DNA from: Marinomonas flavescens
GTDB lineage: Bacteria > Pseudomonadota > Gammaproteobacteria > Pseudomonadales > Marinomonadaceae
Direction of reading: 5' to 3'
Assembly (NCBI RefSeq): GCF_004352835.1
Contig: NZ_SJSB01000012.1
Coordinates: 53,757 to 117,756 of the forward strand
Length of the DNA stretch: 64,000 nt
Positions 9,597-18,512 of the stretch are shown here, in pieces. Each line of letters starts with the position of its first letter. Positions within the stretch are counted from its first letter, which is position 1. A model generated the notes under the pieces. It ran no database searches. It was given only the letters and a program-made list of their open reading frames with translations, and was not told where the DNA came from. Made by a program: the position numbers and the translations under genes.

Positions 9597-10696
9597 TCGG
9601 TATGCTCGATAAAAGAGTTAGCTTGTTCATTTAGTGTGGTTATTCTGGTTGCTTTGAGTGCTAGGCCAAGCTCAGCGCCACTAAACCCTTGTTTCATTAA
9701 ACTTGCTGCATTTATTTTGGCGATGCTGTTGCGCAAATCTAGCCATTGATCTTGGTGAGTATTCGTTAGTAGGCTTAAAACCTCAATCAGGCGTTGGTAT
9801 GGTTGAGGTTTTTTTATGGCGCTGACACTGGTTAGCCAGCTTTCCCATTGCTCGGCAGGCATTGGGATTTTTTGATTTTCTCTAAAATGGCGAACTTGCT
9901 CTGCTAACACTTTGAATTGATTTGGGCATTTTAGTTGTTTTTGCAGGCTTTCTAGTGCGCTTATTTGAGTGTGTTGGCACAGTAACGACCACCGTTGTGG
10001 TGCGGTTAAATGGGCTTGTTCTAGTTGGCATCGAATACGCTGGCTGGGTTGCCAAAAAAAACCTGGAAACAAGGCATCTAATGCGTTTGCTTTTTCAAGA
10101 ACATCAAAAAAAACATAAGCATTAGGGGTTGAAAGCGACTTTTCTAGTTCCTTCCATACGCGCTCAGGACTTAGGCTAGAAAGCTCTCCTGATAAGCTGA
10201 TCGTCTGCATTAAGCTGAGTGTTTCTGGGGCAATATTAAAGTCAAAGTCGGCAAAGCGTGCGGCAAAACGTGCGATGCGCAATACTCGCAATGGGTCTTC
10301 GATAAAAGCACTAGAAACATGTCGAAAAAGGCGTTTTTTAATGTCTTCTTGACCATGGAAAGGGTCGATTAGTTTTCCGTCTGTATCTTGGGCAATGGCG
10401 TTGATGGTGAGGTCGCGGCGTTCTAAATCCTCTTCTAATGTGATATCTGGTGAGAAGTCACATATGAAGCCTGTGTAGCCTTGACCTTGTTTTTTCTCTT
10501 TGCGTGCCAGCGCGTATTCTTCTTTGTTTCTTGGGTGCAAGAAAACAGGGAATTGTTTGCCAACTTGTTGATAACCTTGCTTTTCTAGCTCCTCAGGGGT
10601 TGCGCCAGTCACGACCCAATCACGATCTTTAACGTCTAGCCCAAGTAATTTATCTCGAACTGCGCCACCAACTAGATATACCTGATACTGAGCCAT
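9590..10696 (-). CDS. cca: CCA-adding tRNA nucleotidyltransferase
   Basis: Adds or repairs the 3' CCA of tRNAs using CTP and ATP without a template. The class II nucleotidyltransferase signature is at the N terminus: [13 protein letters not shown] followed by VKDRDWVV, with the metal-binding Asp24 and Asp26. The [10 protein letters not shown] and [13 protein letters not shown] motifs follow. At 368 residues it is shorter than the E. coli enzyme (412), and I do not see the HD phosphohydrolase motif of the E. coli C-terminal half. It therefore probably lacks the phosphatase activity. It ends the lptD-to-cca minus-strand run, 7 bases after glpE. Confidence 0.93.
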   Translation of the reverse strand: MAQYQVYLVGGAVRDKLLGLDVKDRDWVVTGATPEELEKQGYQQVGKQFPVFLHPRNKEEYALARKEKKQGQGYTGFICDFSPDITLEEDLERRDLTINAIAQDTDGKLIDPFHGQEDIKKRLFRHVSSAFIEDPLRVLRIARFAARFADFDFNIAPETLSLMQTISLSGELSSLSPERVWKELEKSLSTPNAYVFFDVLEKANALDALFPGFFWQPSQRIRCQLEQAHLTAPQRWSLLCQHTQISALESLQKQLKCPNQFKVLAEQVRHFRENQKIPMPAEQWESWLTSVSAIKKPQPYQRLIEVLSLLTNTHQDQWLDLRNSIAKINAASLMKQGFSGAELGLALKATRITTLNEQANSFIEHTDQ

Positions 10697-10703
10697 GTTT
10701 TAA

Positions 10704-11024
10704 TTAATTACCTAATTCGCATTGTTCTGGAAACATTGCGCTCCATTGGCTATAGCCGCCGTTTAGTGAGTACACTTCACTAAAACCTTGGGCTGCAAGG
10801 TATTCAGCTGCCCCTTTACTGCTATTGCCGTGATAACAGCAAACAATGATTGGACGAGATTTATTATTGGTTTCGATGAAGGTTTGTACATTGTCATTGT
10901 CGAGGCTAACCGCATTAATAATGTGGCTATTTTGATAGCTAGTTGCGTCGCGGATATCCACAATGAGAGCATCGTTTTCTATGATTGGAAGCGCGTCAGA
11001 GACGTCAATGCAGGTATAGGTCAT
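10704..11024 (-). CDS. glpE: Thiosulfate sulfurtransferase GlpE (single rhodanese domain)
   Basis: Single-domain rhodanese that transfers sulfane sulfur from thiosulfate to thiol acceptors or cyanide. With the start at the ATG at 11024 the protein has 106 residues, like E. coli GlpE. The active-site loop is CYHGNSSKG, with its Cys at residue 63. This ATG overlaps the apaH stop (ATGA), so translation is probably coupled. A longer frame to 11048 exists but adds only eight atypical residues. In E. coli glpE belongs to the glycerol regulon; here it lies between apaH and cca, a different neighbourhood. Confidence 0.88.
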   Translation of the reverse strand: MTYTCIDVSDALPIIENDALIVDIRDATSYQNSHIINAVSLDNDNVQTFIETNNKSRPIIVCCYHGNSSKGAAEYLAAQGFSEVYSLNGGYSQWSAMFPEQCELGN

Positions 11025-11848
11025 ATTGTTTTCCGGTTTGTTGAACAAGGGGTACTAAAGCTTTGTTTATCTTCTAAGCGAAGGGCTGTTAAGCTTCCGC
11101 CCCAGACACAGCCAGTGTCTAAAGCATGTATTCTGTCTATATTTGTAATGCCTTCTAGCGCCGCCCAATGGCCGAACACAATATGGCAATCTTCAGGTAG
11201 TTTGTTGGGGTAGGTAAACCATGGAGCGTAGCCTTTCTGCGCGGTCGCGGGACCTTCTTTACTTTTAAGATCAAGCTTACTGTTTTCATCACAAAAGCGC
11301 ATTCGTGTTAAATAATTAGTAATGGCTCTGAGTCTATCCATACCTACTAAATTTTCGTCCCATAATCTGGGTTTATTACCATACATAACGGCGAGGAAGT
11401 CATCTATTTGATCCCCATTAAGTTGATTTTCTACTTCTTTGGCTAGTCTTTGAGTCTGCGTGAGTGTCCAACAAGGTGGTATGCCTGCATGTGTCATTAT
11501 GGTATTTAATGACGCATCATAGTGGCAAAGTGGTTGTTGTTTTAACCATGAAATTAACTCGTCTCGATCACTCGCTGTCAGAATATTAAATAGGGTATCG
11601 TTTCGTTTTAGCGTGCTATGGCCGTGTGCTACCGCGATTAAGTGGAGATCGTGATTGCCAAGAATGACTTTGGCGTTATCACCAAGTGACTTTATGAAAC
11701 GCAATGTTTCAAGCGATTCAGGACCGCGATTAATGAGATCGCCGGCAAACCATAGTTGGTCTTGATCTTGTTTGTAGTTGATTTTTTCAAGCAAATCAAA
11801 GAGAGGCGTCAAACAGCCTTGTAAGTCGCCAATGGCATACGTTGCCAT
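11021..11848 (-). CDS. apaH: Bis(5'-nucleosyl)-tetraphosphatase, symmetrical
   Basis: Hydrolyses Ap4A and related dinucleotides to two ADP, and removes Np4 caps from RNA in E. coli. The 275-residue protein has the metallophosphatase signatures at the N terminus: IGDLQGC, FAGDLINRGPES and LGNHDLHLIAVAHG, plus a MTHAGIPP in the middle. It follows apaG after 9 bases, in the standard order rsmA-apaG-apaH. Confidence 0.96.
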   Translation of the reverse strand: MATYAIGDLQGCLTPLFDLLEKINYKQDQDQLWFAGDLINRGPESLETLRFIKSLGDNAKVILGNHDLHLIAVAHGHSTLKRNDTLFNILTASDRDELISWLKQQPLCHYDASLNTIMTHAGIPPCWTLTQTQRLAKEVENQLNGDQIDDFLAVMYGNKPRLWDENLVGMDRLRAITNYLTRMRFCDENSKLDLKSKEGPATAQKGYAPWFTYPNKLPEDCHIVFGHWAALEGITNIDRIHALDTGCVWGGSLTALRLEDKQSFSTPCSTNRKTI

Positions 11849-11857
11849 AATAAAACC

Positions 11858-12232
11858 TCAGTGTACCTTATTCGGAACAGACAGAGTGAATGGACGAACT
11901 GGCGCATCGAACTCAGTGCCATCATCCGCGATAAAACGATAGCTGCCATGCATGCAGCCAACAACGGTATCCATAACCGTTCCGCTGGTGTATTGAAATG
12001 ACTCGCCAGCGGCTAGGTGAGGGTATTCTCCCACCACGCCGCTACCTTTGATTTCCTGAACTTTTTCGTTGCCATTGGTAATTACCCAATGTCTGGATTC
12101 AAGCTTTGCTGACTCGGTGCCACAGTTTGTGATGGTAATGTGATAAGCGAATACAAACCTGGATTCAGAGGGGGTTGATTGCTGTGCTAGATATTCTGTT
12201 TGCACTGAGATGGCAACATCGTGCTTTAACAT
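11858..12232 (-). CDS. apaG: Co2+/Mg2+ efflux family protein ApaG
   Basis: A 124-residue protein of the ApaG/DUF525 fibronectin-III-like fold. It is conserved next to apaH; an exact function is not established, although some members bind nucleotides or influence Co2+ resistance. Family motifs are FAYHITITN, SRHWVITN, GEYPHLAAGESFQYTS and the Gly-rich MHGSYRF. Its ATG directly abuts the rsmA stop TAG, with no gap. Confidence 0.95.
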   Translation of the reverse strand: MLKHDVAISVQTEYLAQQSTPSESRFVFAYHITITNCGTESAKLESRHWVITNGNEKVQEIKGSGVVGEYPHLAAGESFQYTSGTVMDTVVGCMHGSYRFIADDGTEFDAPVRPFTLSVPNKVH

Positions 12233-13030
12233 CTAGGCTTCCTTGTTATGAACGAGGTTAGCAATGCGTACAAAGTCTGCAACATCTAATCTTTCTGGGC
12301 GCAGGCTAGGGTCTATTTCTAGCAACTCAAAATCTTCGTTATCCAATACGCCTTTATAGTTATTACGTAACGTTTTTCGACGTTGATGAAAGCCAATTCT
12401 GACCGTATCCTCAAGTGTTTTAATATCTACGACAGGAAACGGAAGGATTTTATGAGGTGTCATTCGAACAATGGCAGAGTCTACTTTTGGTGCTGGATCA
12501 AAGGATTCTGGGCCAACAATAAAGAGTGATTCCACATCGCAGTAATATTGTGCCATGACGCTTAAGCGGCCATATAAACTGTCACCAGGGCGAGCGGCTA
12601 GGCGATCTACTACTTCTTTTTGTAGCATGAAGTGCATGTCTTCAATTGCGCTTGCTTGGCTTAGTAAATGGAAAATAAGCGGTGTTGAAATGTTATAAGG
12701 TAAATTACCAACGACACGAATTCGTTGTTCTGTCGCAAGTGAAGCAAAATCGAATTTCATTGCGTCTGCTTCATGAACGGTCAATTCAGGAAATCGAAAC
12801 AAATTTACTTTTAGTATAGGGATTAGGTCGCGGTCTAACTCGACAACGTCCATGCGTTCGGTAACGCTGATAATGCCTTCTGTTAAGGCACCTTTACCGG
12901 GGCCAATTTCAACAATTTTTTGGCCTTTTCTAGGGCCAATACAAGCAACAATACGACGGATCACACCGTGGTCGTGCAAGAAGTTCTGGCCGAAGCGTTT
13001 ACGTGCTTTATGGGATTGTGGTTTGCTCAT
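12233..13030 (-). CDS. rsmA: 16S rRNA (adenine1518/1519-N6)-dimethyltransferase
   Basis: Dimethylates two adjacent adenines in the 3' hairpin of 16S rRNA late in 30S assembly (KsgA). The 265-residue protein begins with KRFGQNFLHD. SAM-binding motif I is VEIGPGKGALTE, and the catalytic motif IV is NLPYNIST. A C-terminal helical domain begins around HQRRKTLRNN. Its ATG overlaps the pdxA stop by one base (TAATG), implying coupled translation. Confidence 0.97.
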   Translation of the reverse strand: MSKPQSHKARKRFGQNFLHDHGVIRRIVACIGPRKGQKIVEIGPGKGALTEGIISVTERMDVVELDRDLIPILKVNLFRFPELTVHEADAMKFDFASLATEQRIRVVGNLPYNISTPLIFHLLSQASAIEDMHFMLQKEVVDRLAARPGDSLYGRLSVMAQYYCDVESLFIVGPESFDPAPKVDSAIVRMTPHKILPFPVVDIKTLEDTVRIGFHQRRKTLRNNYKGVLDNEDFELLEIDPSLRPERLDVADFVRIANLVHNKEA

Positions 13031-14049
13031 TAGGAATGTTTTTTCGCGTTATTGGCCATATTGATGGCGTGTTGAATGGCGACTTTTAAACTGCCGTCAT
13101 TGGCTGCGCCTGTTCCTGCTAAATCAATGGCTGTGCCATGATCCACCGAGGTTCGAATAATGGGTAAGCCTAACGTAATATTTACGGCATTACCAAATCC
13201 TGAGTATTTTAACACAGGTAAGCCTTGATCGTGATACATAGCTAAAACGCAGTCAGCTTGATCTAAGTATTTAGGTGTGAAAAGAGTGTCAGCAGGTAAT
13301 GGACCAATTAAATTTAGGCCTTCATTTCTTAATCGCGAGAGCGTTGGGATGATGACATCTATTTCTTCCATGCCTAGATGTCCATCTTCACCAGCATGCG
13401 GGTTTAAGCCGCAGACGAGAATGCTGGGAGACTCGATACCAAATTTTGTCTTAAGGTCGTGATTAAGAGCATGAATGACCAGCGTTAGGGTTTCGTCGGT
13501 AATGGCTTCTGAGACATTCTTTAATGGCAAATGTGTGGTGGCTAATGCGACCTTCATTGCATCAGTGGCGAGCATCATAACAACGTGTTTAGAGTGGCAG
13601 AGGTGTTGAAAAAACTCAGTATGTCCAGAGAAATGTGTTCCGGTTTCGCACAAGATGCCTTTATGAACGGGTGGGGTGACGACGGCGTCAAACCTTCCCT
13701 CTAGGCAGCCTTGTCCTGCGATTTCTAGTGTTTTTAGAACATAGGGCGCATTGGTAACATCAAGAAGTCCCGCCTGGCTTGGCTTGTTTAATTCAACGGG
13801 AAGTATGTAAATCGCCCCTTTCTGATGTGCTATTACTTGTTCGGGAGAATCGATTGTTATCAGAGTAGGCTCAAGATTTAAGCACTTTGCTCTTGCTTTC
13901 AGTAGTGTCGGGTCTGCGAGAACAACAAGACGAGCATCGAATGATGTAGTCATCAATGCGCTGAGGATAATATCAGGGCCAATGCCGGCAGGTTCACCGG
14001 AGGTAATGGCAATAATAGGCATTTCTTTCTTCTCGTCTTGTTGCATCAT
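13030..14049 (-). CDS. pdxA: 4-hydroxythreonine-4-phosphate dehydrogenase
   Basis: Oxidises 4-phosphohydroxy-L-threonine in the deoxyxylulose-dependent vitamin B6 pathway, using NAD and a divalent metal. The 339-residue protein shows ITSGEPAGIGPDI at the N terminus, the metal-binding His segment FSGHTEFF, NPHAGEDG, and the late MYHDQGLPVLKY. Two ATGs stand in tandem at 14049 and 14046. A third, at 14022, sits just before the conserved part, so a slightly shorter protein is possible. It is flanked by surA (8 bases) and rsmA (overlap). Confidence 0.95.
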   Translation of the reverse strand: MMQQDEKKEMPIIAITSGEPAGIGPDIILSALMTTSFDARLVVLADPTLLKARAKCLNLEPTLITIDSPEQVIAHQKGAIYILPVELNKPSQAGLLDVTNAPYVLKTLEIAGQGCLEGRFDAVVTPPVHKGILCETGTHFSGHTEFFQHLCHSKHVVMMLATDAMKVALATTHLPLKNVSEAITDETLTLVIHALNHDLKTKFGIESPSILVCGLNPHAGEDGHLGMEEIDVIIPTLSRLRNEGLNLIGPLPADTLFTPKYLDQADCVLAMYHDQGLPVLKYSGFGNAVNITLGLPIIRTSVDHGTAIDLAGTGAANDGSLKVAIQHAINMANNAKKHS

Positions 14050-14057
14050 CTACGTAC

Positions 14058-15314
14058 TTATTCCTTTATATCGATAAAAGCATCCGCTTTCAATTCGCCT
14101 AACCAGTTACTTAGTACCACGTCTTTTTTCTGTGCCACTAAGGCTTGCTCGGCTTTAGCATCTTGAACCTTTTTACTAATATCTGCTTTGCGACGACCTT
14201 CTACTTCAACGATGTGCCAGCCAAATTTCGTTTGGAATGGTTGGCTGAAGCCGCCTATCGGTGTTTCATCCATCACTTTTTCAAATTCTGGAACCATGGT
14301 TCCAGGTGATGTCCAACCTAGCTCTCCACCTTGTAAAGTAGAGCCTTGATCTTCACTGTATTTTCTTGCTAAATCACCAAAGTTTGCGCCTTTCTTTAGT
14401 TGCTGATAGATATTTTCAGCGAGCGCTTTGGTTTGTTGCATATCTCGAATTTCGTTTGGTCGAACTAAAATATGTCGAGCTTTGGTTTGCTGTTGGATCG
14501 TTGTAGACGGTGAACGTTTAGCAATTAACCATAGTAAGTGAAAACCAGCATTACTCTGTATCGGGCCTACTAGGGCGCCTGTTTTGCTGTCATCAAGTGC
14601 TCTAACAAATAGTGGAGGAAGTTGATTTAATGGGCGCCAGCCTAAATCTCCGCCTTCAATAGCGAATTGGCCATCTGAATTGGCAATGGCTTGGTTTATA
14701 AAGTCATCTTCGCTATGGATTTTTTTAGCGATGGCTTCAATTTTGGCTTTAGCTTCATCAGGGTTGCTAGAGCGAATCAGAAGATGCCTTAAATGGACTT
14801 CATCTTTGTCCTTACTCAAGCTGGTATCAGAACTTAAGTAGTCATTAATTTCTTGCTGACTAATAGAAATTCGTTTGTTAATAATTTCTTTTTTAATGTT
14901 GCTAATGAGGATTTCTTTTTCAATCTGATCACGATAGCGACTGTAATCGACACCTTGTTTAGCAAGAACTTGCTTTAGTCCATTAAGATCAAGATTCATT
15001 CGTTGAGCAACGCCTAGAATTGCTTTATCAACCGTGTCGCTAGAAATTTGCATACCAACACTGCGGGCATAATTGGCTTCTAGGGTTTCATCAATAAGTT
15101 GGTTTAATATTTGACGGTGAATATTAGGTGTCATTTGACCACCTGGAATTCGACTTTTCACAACATTAAATCGCGCTTGAATATCGCTGTCTAAAATAGG
15201 TTGAGAGTCAACGATAGCAGCAATGCCGTCCAGTTTTTGAGGTGCTGCTTGTAGGCTTTGAAAAGGCGCTATAAGTAGAGCCAAGCTTAATATTAAAGAA
15301 AAGATTTTCATCAT
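14058..15314 (-). CDS. surA: Periplasmic chaperone and peptidyl-prolyl isomerase SurA
   Basis: Periplasmic chaperone that escorts outer-membrane proteins, including LptD, to the Bam complex. The start is put at the ATG at 15314, which overlaps the lptD stop (TAATG); a second ATG follows directly. A signal peptide is clear (MKIFSLILSLALL ... SLQA). The SurA N-terminal domain follows, then two parvulin domains, one beginning near VHLRHLLIR and one near KARHILVRP. Total length is about 418 residues, close to the E. coli protein (428). Confidence 0.96.
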   Translation of the reverse strand: MMKIFSLILSLALLIAPFQSLQAAPQKLDGIAAIVDSQPILDSDIQARFNVVKSRIPGGQMTPNIHRQILNQLIDETLEANYARSVGMQISSDTVDKAILGVAQRMNLDLNGLKQVLAKQGVDYSRYRDQIEKEILISNIKKEIINKRISISQQEINDYLSSDTSLSKDKDEVHLRHLLIRSSNPDEAKAKIEAIAKKIHSEDDFINQAIANSDGQFAIEGGDLGWRPLNQLPPLFVRALDDSKTGALVGPIQSNAGFHLLWLIAKRSPSTTIQQQTKARHILVRPNEIRDMQQTKALAENIYQQLKKGANFGDLARKYSEDQGSTLQGGELGWTSPGTMVPEFEKVMDETPIGGFSQPFQTKFGWHIVEVEGRRKADISKKVQDAKAEQALVAQKKDVVLSNWLGELKADAFIDIKE

Positions 15315-17566
15315 TAGTATCCAGTTTTCCCTTTGTTCCAATAATCGTCAGCGATGCTAGAAGTACTATTATCTTTAGCACCAACACTGCTTAAGCTGCG
15401 TAAACTAAATTGTAGGAAGAAGCCGTTTTCAAAGACGCTGTCGTCATTAAGCCAGCGTTGATAGCTTGCAGAGACTTTTAGACAGCAGTTTTCGTAGCCT
15501 AAGCCTGCGACTTCTTTCGTGGTTCTATTTCCCATAAAGTCATAGGTGTGTTGTAAAAACATTGACCAGTTTTGATTAAGTGGGAATATAGTTCCGATAT
15601 TTGTCTGGTTGGCGTCGTCATCAGAATCTTCGTTATCAATGGTATAAAGATAACTTAAATCAATCTTAACTTCGTCAACTGGTTTCAATTTTACAATAAC
15701 TTGAGTAAGGGTCGAATTACCATCCCCTATGTCATAGTTAGCATTAGCCGTTAGGCTGAATCGATCGCTACCTGTGTAGGTTACGGATGCCAGTAATGGG
15801 CTTGTGCTTGAATCTGCTATTGGGGTGTTGCTGCTAGTGGTACCACTGACAGAAACGAAACGATCTTTTAGGTATTGGATTTGTCCCAGTTTAAAGGCCC
15901 AGCGTTCGTTGTTGTTCTCATCATATAAACGACTTTCAATCCCTAAGGTAAACTGTTGTGTATCACCGACGCGATCATTGCCGCTTAACCTCTCATGACT
16001 GAATGCCTGCGAATAGTTTAGAACCGGTGTACTGGCATCAAAATCAGGAATAAGGCTTTGATCTTCATAAGGTGAGTTTAGGAAGCTTAATTTTGGAGTC
16101 AGTGTTTGACGCCATGTTTTGTCATTGTTCAAGATGCTGCGTTCAAAAGTAGCACTTGAATCAAAGTATGTAGATACATGGTTAAGGCTTGTATCGTAAT
16201 CTGAGTTTGTGGTGTATTTATGAATAGAATACTGACGATTTTGCAGTAAAATACCTGGAGTAAAACTGCCCCACGCGTTACTTAAATTGAGTTTTATATC
16301 CTGGTTAGCCACAGTACGCTGACCATCAAAATCATTTTCGTCAGGATCGTAAAAGTCAGTGTATTGGCCTTCTATACTATAATCTATAAGATCAGTCGCA
16401 TACCGATAAGAGGCATCAAGACGAGGTAACCAATCAAAAGGTTTGTCGTTTGAAGGGTCTGGTGTTTGATAGCGCCGAACTTTTGCTGTACTGCTAAAAT
16501 TTCCATTATTAAAAGAAAGGTATCCGCTCCTTTCATAATTATCTTGTTCGCCTAAAGACGTAGTATTGGTATCAGGAAATTTGTCTTCAGTTGGATTGTC
16601 TTCTAATAACAATCCAGTGGAGAAATATTTATTCAGTTGCTGATCTGTTTTTAGTTTTCTCAGCGTTTGCTCACCTTCAGCATTATCATCAAAGGTAGAT
16701 TGTTCGTAGGTTGTTTGGCCATATTTACCTAAATGTCTAAGCTCAAGGTCAAAGCCTGCCCCTTCTTGTTGGACGTAATTGGGGGTGATTGTTGCATCGT
16801 AATTAGGAGCAATATTCCAATAGAAAGGCGCGGAAACACTTAATCCCTTACTGCCAGATATGCCAAAGCTAGGGAATAGAAAACCAGTTTGGCGAGCGTT
16901 ATTTAACGGGAATCTTAGCCAAGGAAAGTAAAAAACAGGCACATCATGAATCCGGATTTGGACATTTTCAGCGGTACCAAAACCTTCGCTAGGATTAAGC
17001 TCAATAGCGGTACCATAAAGCTGCCAGCTTTCTTCTGTTGGCTCACAAGTCGTGTAGTACCCTTGATGAATGAAGATAATGCCGTTTTTACTGCGAAGTA
17101 ACGATTTGGCAGCACCACGAGCGCCGGTATCTAGGCTGACAAATTTCGCGTCTACAAACTCTGTAGGTGAGTCATCAGTGCTTGAGAGGTAGCCACTGGA
17201 ACCACGAATCATTTGACCTTTTTGTCTTAGAACAACATTGCCATCAGTTTTATAATACTTGTCAGGAACGCCTTCAATCTTATCTGCTTGTAAAGTAGAG
17301 TTAGGTTGAATAATTTCAGCGGCTCCATTGAGGTGAACGACACCTTCTTTGTCTCGATAAATTAGATCTGCCTTGAGGTTGGTATCTTGTGAATTAGGGC
17401 TTTTCCACTGATCTATATAAGACCCACGGCAGTATCGTCCAAGTTGAGCTTGCTGATCGGCAGGTAAAGATTCTCTCGGAACCCAATCCCATTGATTCGC
17501 ATGAGCCAAAGGTATGATGAAAAGACTTTGAAAAATTAAAGCGTAAATGCGTGAATGCTTAACCAT
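15314..17566 (-). CDS. lptD: LPS-assembly outer-membrane protein LptD
   Basis: Outer-membrane barrel which, with LptE, inserts lipopolysaccharide into the outer leaflet. The start is put at the ATG at 17566, which gives a normal signal peptide (hydrophobic core YALIFQSLFIIPLAHA). The longer frame begins with TTG. An LptA-like periplasmic domain covers about residues 60-240, with repeated LxxDxIEG and GxVVLRQKG strands. A long beta barrel of about 24 strands rich in alternating aromatic and polar residues follows. CQ pairs at CRGSY, CEPT and CC near the end fit the disulfide cysteines of the family. Head of the lptD-surA-pdxA-rsmA-apaG-apaH run. Confidence 0.95.
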   Translation of the reverse strand: MVKHSRIYALIFQSLFIIPLAHANQWDWVPRESLPADQQAQLGRYCRGSYIDQWKSPNSQDTNLKADLIYRDKEGVVHLNGAAEIIQPNSTLQADKIEGVPDKYYKTDGNVVLRQKGQMIRGSSGYLSSTDDSPTEFVDAKFVSLDTGARGAAKSLLRSKNGIIFIHQGYYTTCEPTEESWQLYGTAIELNPSEGFGTAENVQIRIHDVPVFYFPWLRFPLNNARQTGFLFPSFGISGSKGLSVSAPFYWNIAPNYDATITPNYVQQEGAGFDLELRHLGKYGQTTYEQSTFDDNAEGEQTLRKLKTDQQLNKYFSTGLLLEDNPTEDKFPDTNTTSLGEQDNYERSGYLSFNNGNFSSTAKVRRYQTPDPSNDKPFDWLPRLDASYRYATDLIDYSIEGQYTDFYDPDENDFDGQRTVANQDIKLNLSNAWGSFTPGILLQNRQYSIHKYTTNSDYDTSLNHVSTYFDSSATFERSILNNDKTWRQTLTPKLSFLNSPYEDQSLIPDFDASTPVLNYSQAFSHERLSGNDRVGDTQQFTLGIESRLYDENNNERWAFKLGQIQYLKDRFVSVSGTTSSNTPIADSSTSPLLASVTYTGSDRFSLTANANYDIGDGNSTLTQVIVKLKPVDEVKIDLSYLYTIDNEDSDDDANQTNIGTIFPLNQNWSMFLQHTYDFMGNRTTKEVAGLGYENCCLKVSASYQRWLNDDSVFENGFFLQFSLRSLSSVGAKDNSTSSIADDYWNKGKTGY

Positions 17567-17621
17567 GCAGGGTATACTTGTCGCCAAATGATGATTGTCC
17601 CAAATTGGACTCTGCCCCTAG

Positions 17622-17650
17622 TTGGGTCCTTGTGTGAGACAAATGATAAT
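17622..17650 (+). promoter_or_regulatory. Sigma-70 promoter of djlA
   Basis: TTGGGT (17622-17627) and GATAAT (17645-17650) are separated by exactly 17 bases. The predicted start is near 17657, about 38 bases before the djlA ATG. GGAG at 17681-17684 serves as ribosome-binding site. Confidence 0.6.
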
Positions 17651-17694
17651 CTAAGCAGGCCACTACGGGCTACCGATTCTGGAGAAATATCTTT

Positions 17695-18486
17695 ATGTGG
17701 AAGTTGATTGGTGCAATTTTAGGCACCATCTTGATGGGGTTCTGGGGAGGACTACTAGGCTTATTTATCGGCTCTATGCTAGATAATGCGCAGCGTGGTG
17801 GTGCTTTTGTCGGTCTACGTGGACGCGCAAATGTACGTCAACAACAGGAAACTTTTTTCCGTACATTATTTTTATTAATGGGGCGTTTAGCCAAGTCTGA
17901 TGGCCAAGTATCGGCTGCAGAGATCCAATTAGCTGAAGCGGTCATGCAGCGATTGCGTCTTTCGCCAGCGGCTCAGCAACAAGCGCGCCAGTTATTTAAT
18001 GAAGGTAAGTCGGCTAATTTCGATCTTGTTACTGTATTAAGTCAGTTTAAAGAGGTAGTGGGGCCCGGAGATTTAACGCGCACTTTGCTTGAAATACTAT
18101 TGGTATCTGCTTATGCCGATGGCCACTTCAGCGTTGAAGAGAAATCTTTAGTTTCACAAGTTTGTGCTTACTTGGGTGTTTCTGTTGCCGAGTTTGAAAG
18201 TCTTCATGTGCAAATTAAACAACAGGCACATTTTAGACAAGGGTATCAGTCATCTCCTAACAGTGCGGATTCAAAGGACCTGTTGAAAGCGGCATACGAT
18301 GCGCTTGGCGTGAGTTCTGATATGAGTGATGGTGATATTAAGAAAGCGTACCGTAAATTAATGAGCCAACATCACCCTGATAAACTTAGTGCAAAAGGTT
18401 TGCCAGATGAAATGATTGAGCACGCAAAAGAGCGTACTCAAGAAATACAGTCGGCGTATGAGATGATCAAAAAATCTCGTAAATAA
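17695..18486 (+). CDS. djlA: Membrane-anchored DnaJ-like co-chaperone DjlA
   Basis: Inner-membrane co-chaperone that stimulates DnaK; in E. coli it affects Rcs signalling. The N-terminal glycine-rich membrane segment (residues about 1-30, LIGAILGTILMGFWGGLLGL) can self-associate in the family. A TerB-like helical domain covers about 55-180. The C-terminal J domain starts near DLLKAAYDALGV and carries the essential HPD in SQHHPDKL. The 263-residue length matches the family. It is divergent from lptD, the usual arrangement, and ends before a good terminator. Confidence 0.94.
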   Translation: MWKLIGAILGTILMGFWGGLLGLFIGSMLDNAQRGGAFVGLRGRANVRQQQETFFRTLFLLMGRLAKSDGQVSAAEIQLAEAVMQRLRLSPAAQQQARQLFNEGKSANFDLVTVLSQFKEVVGPGDLTRTLLEILLVSAYADGHFSVEEKSLVSQVCAYLGVSVAEFESLHVQIKQQAHFRQGYQSSPNSADSKDLLKAAYDALGVSSDMSDGDIKKAYRKLMSQHHPDKLSAKGLPDEMIEHAKERTQEIQSAYEMIKKSRK

Positions 18487-18512
18487 AAAGAGTGTTTTTC
18501 GTCGCGTTATGA

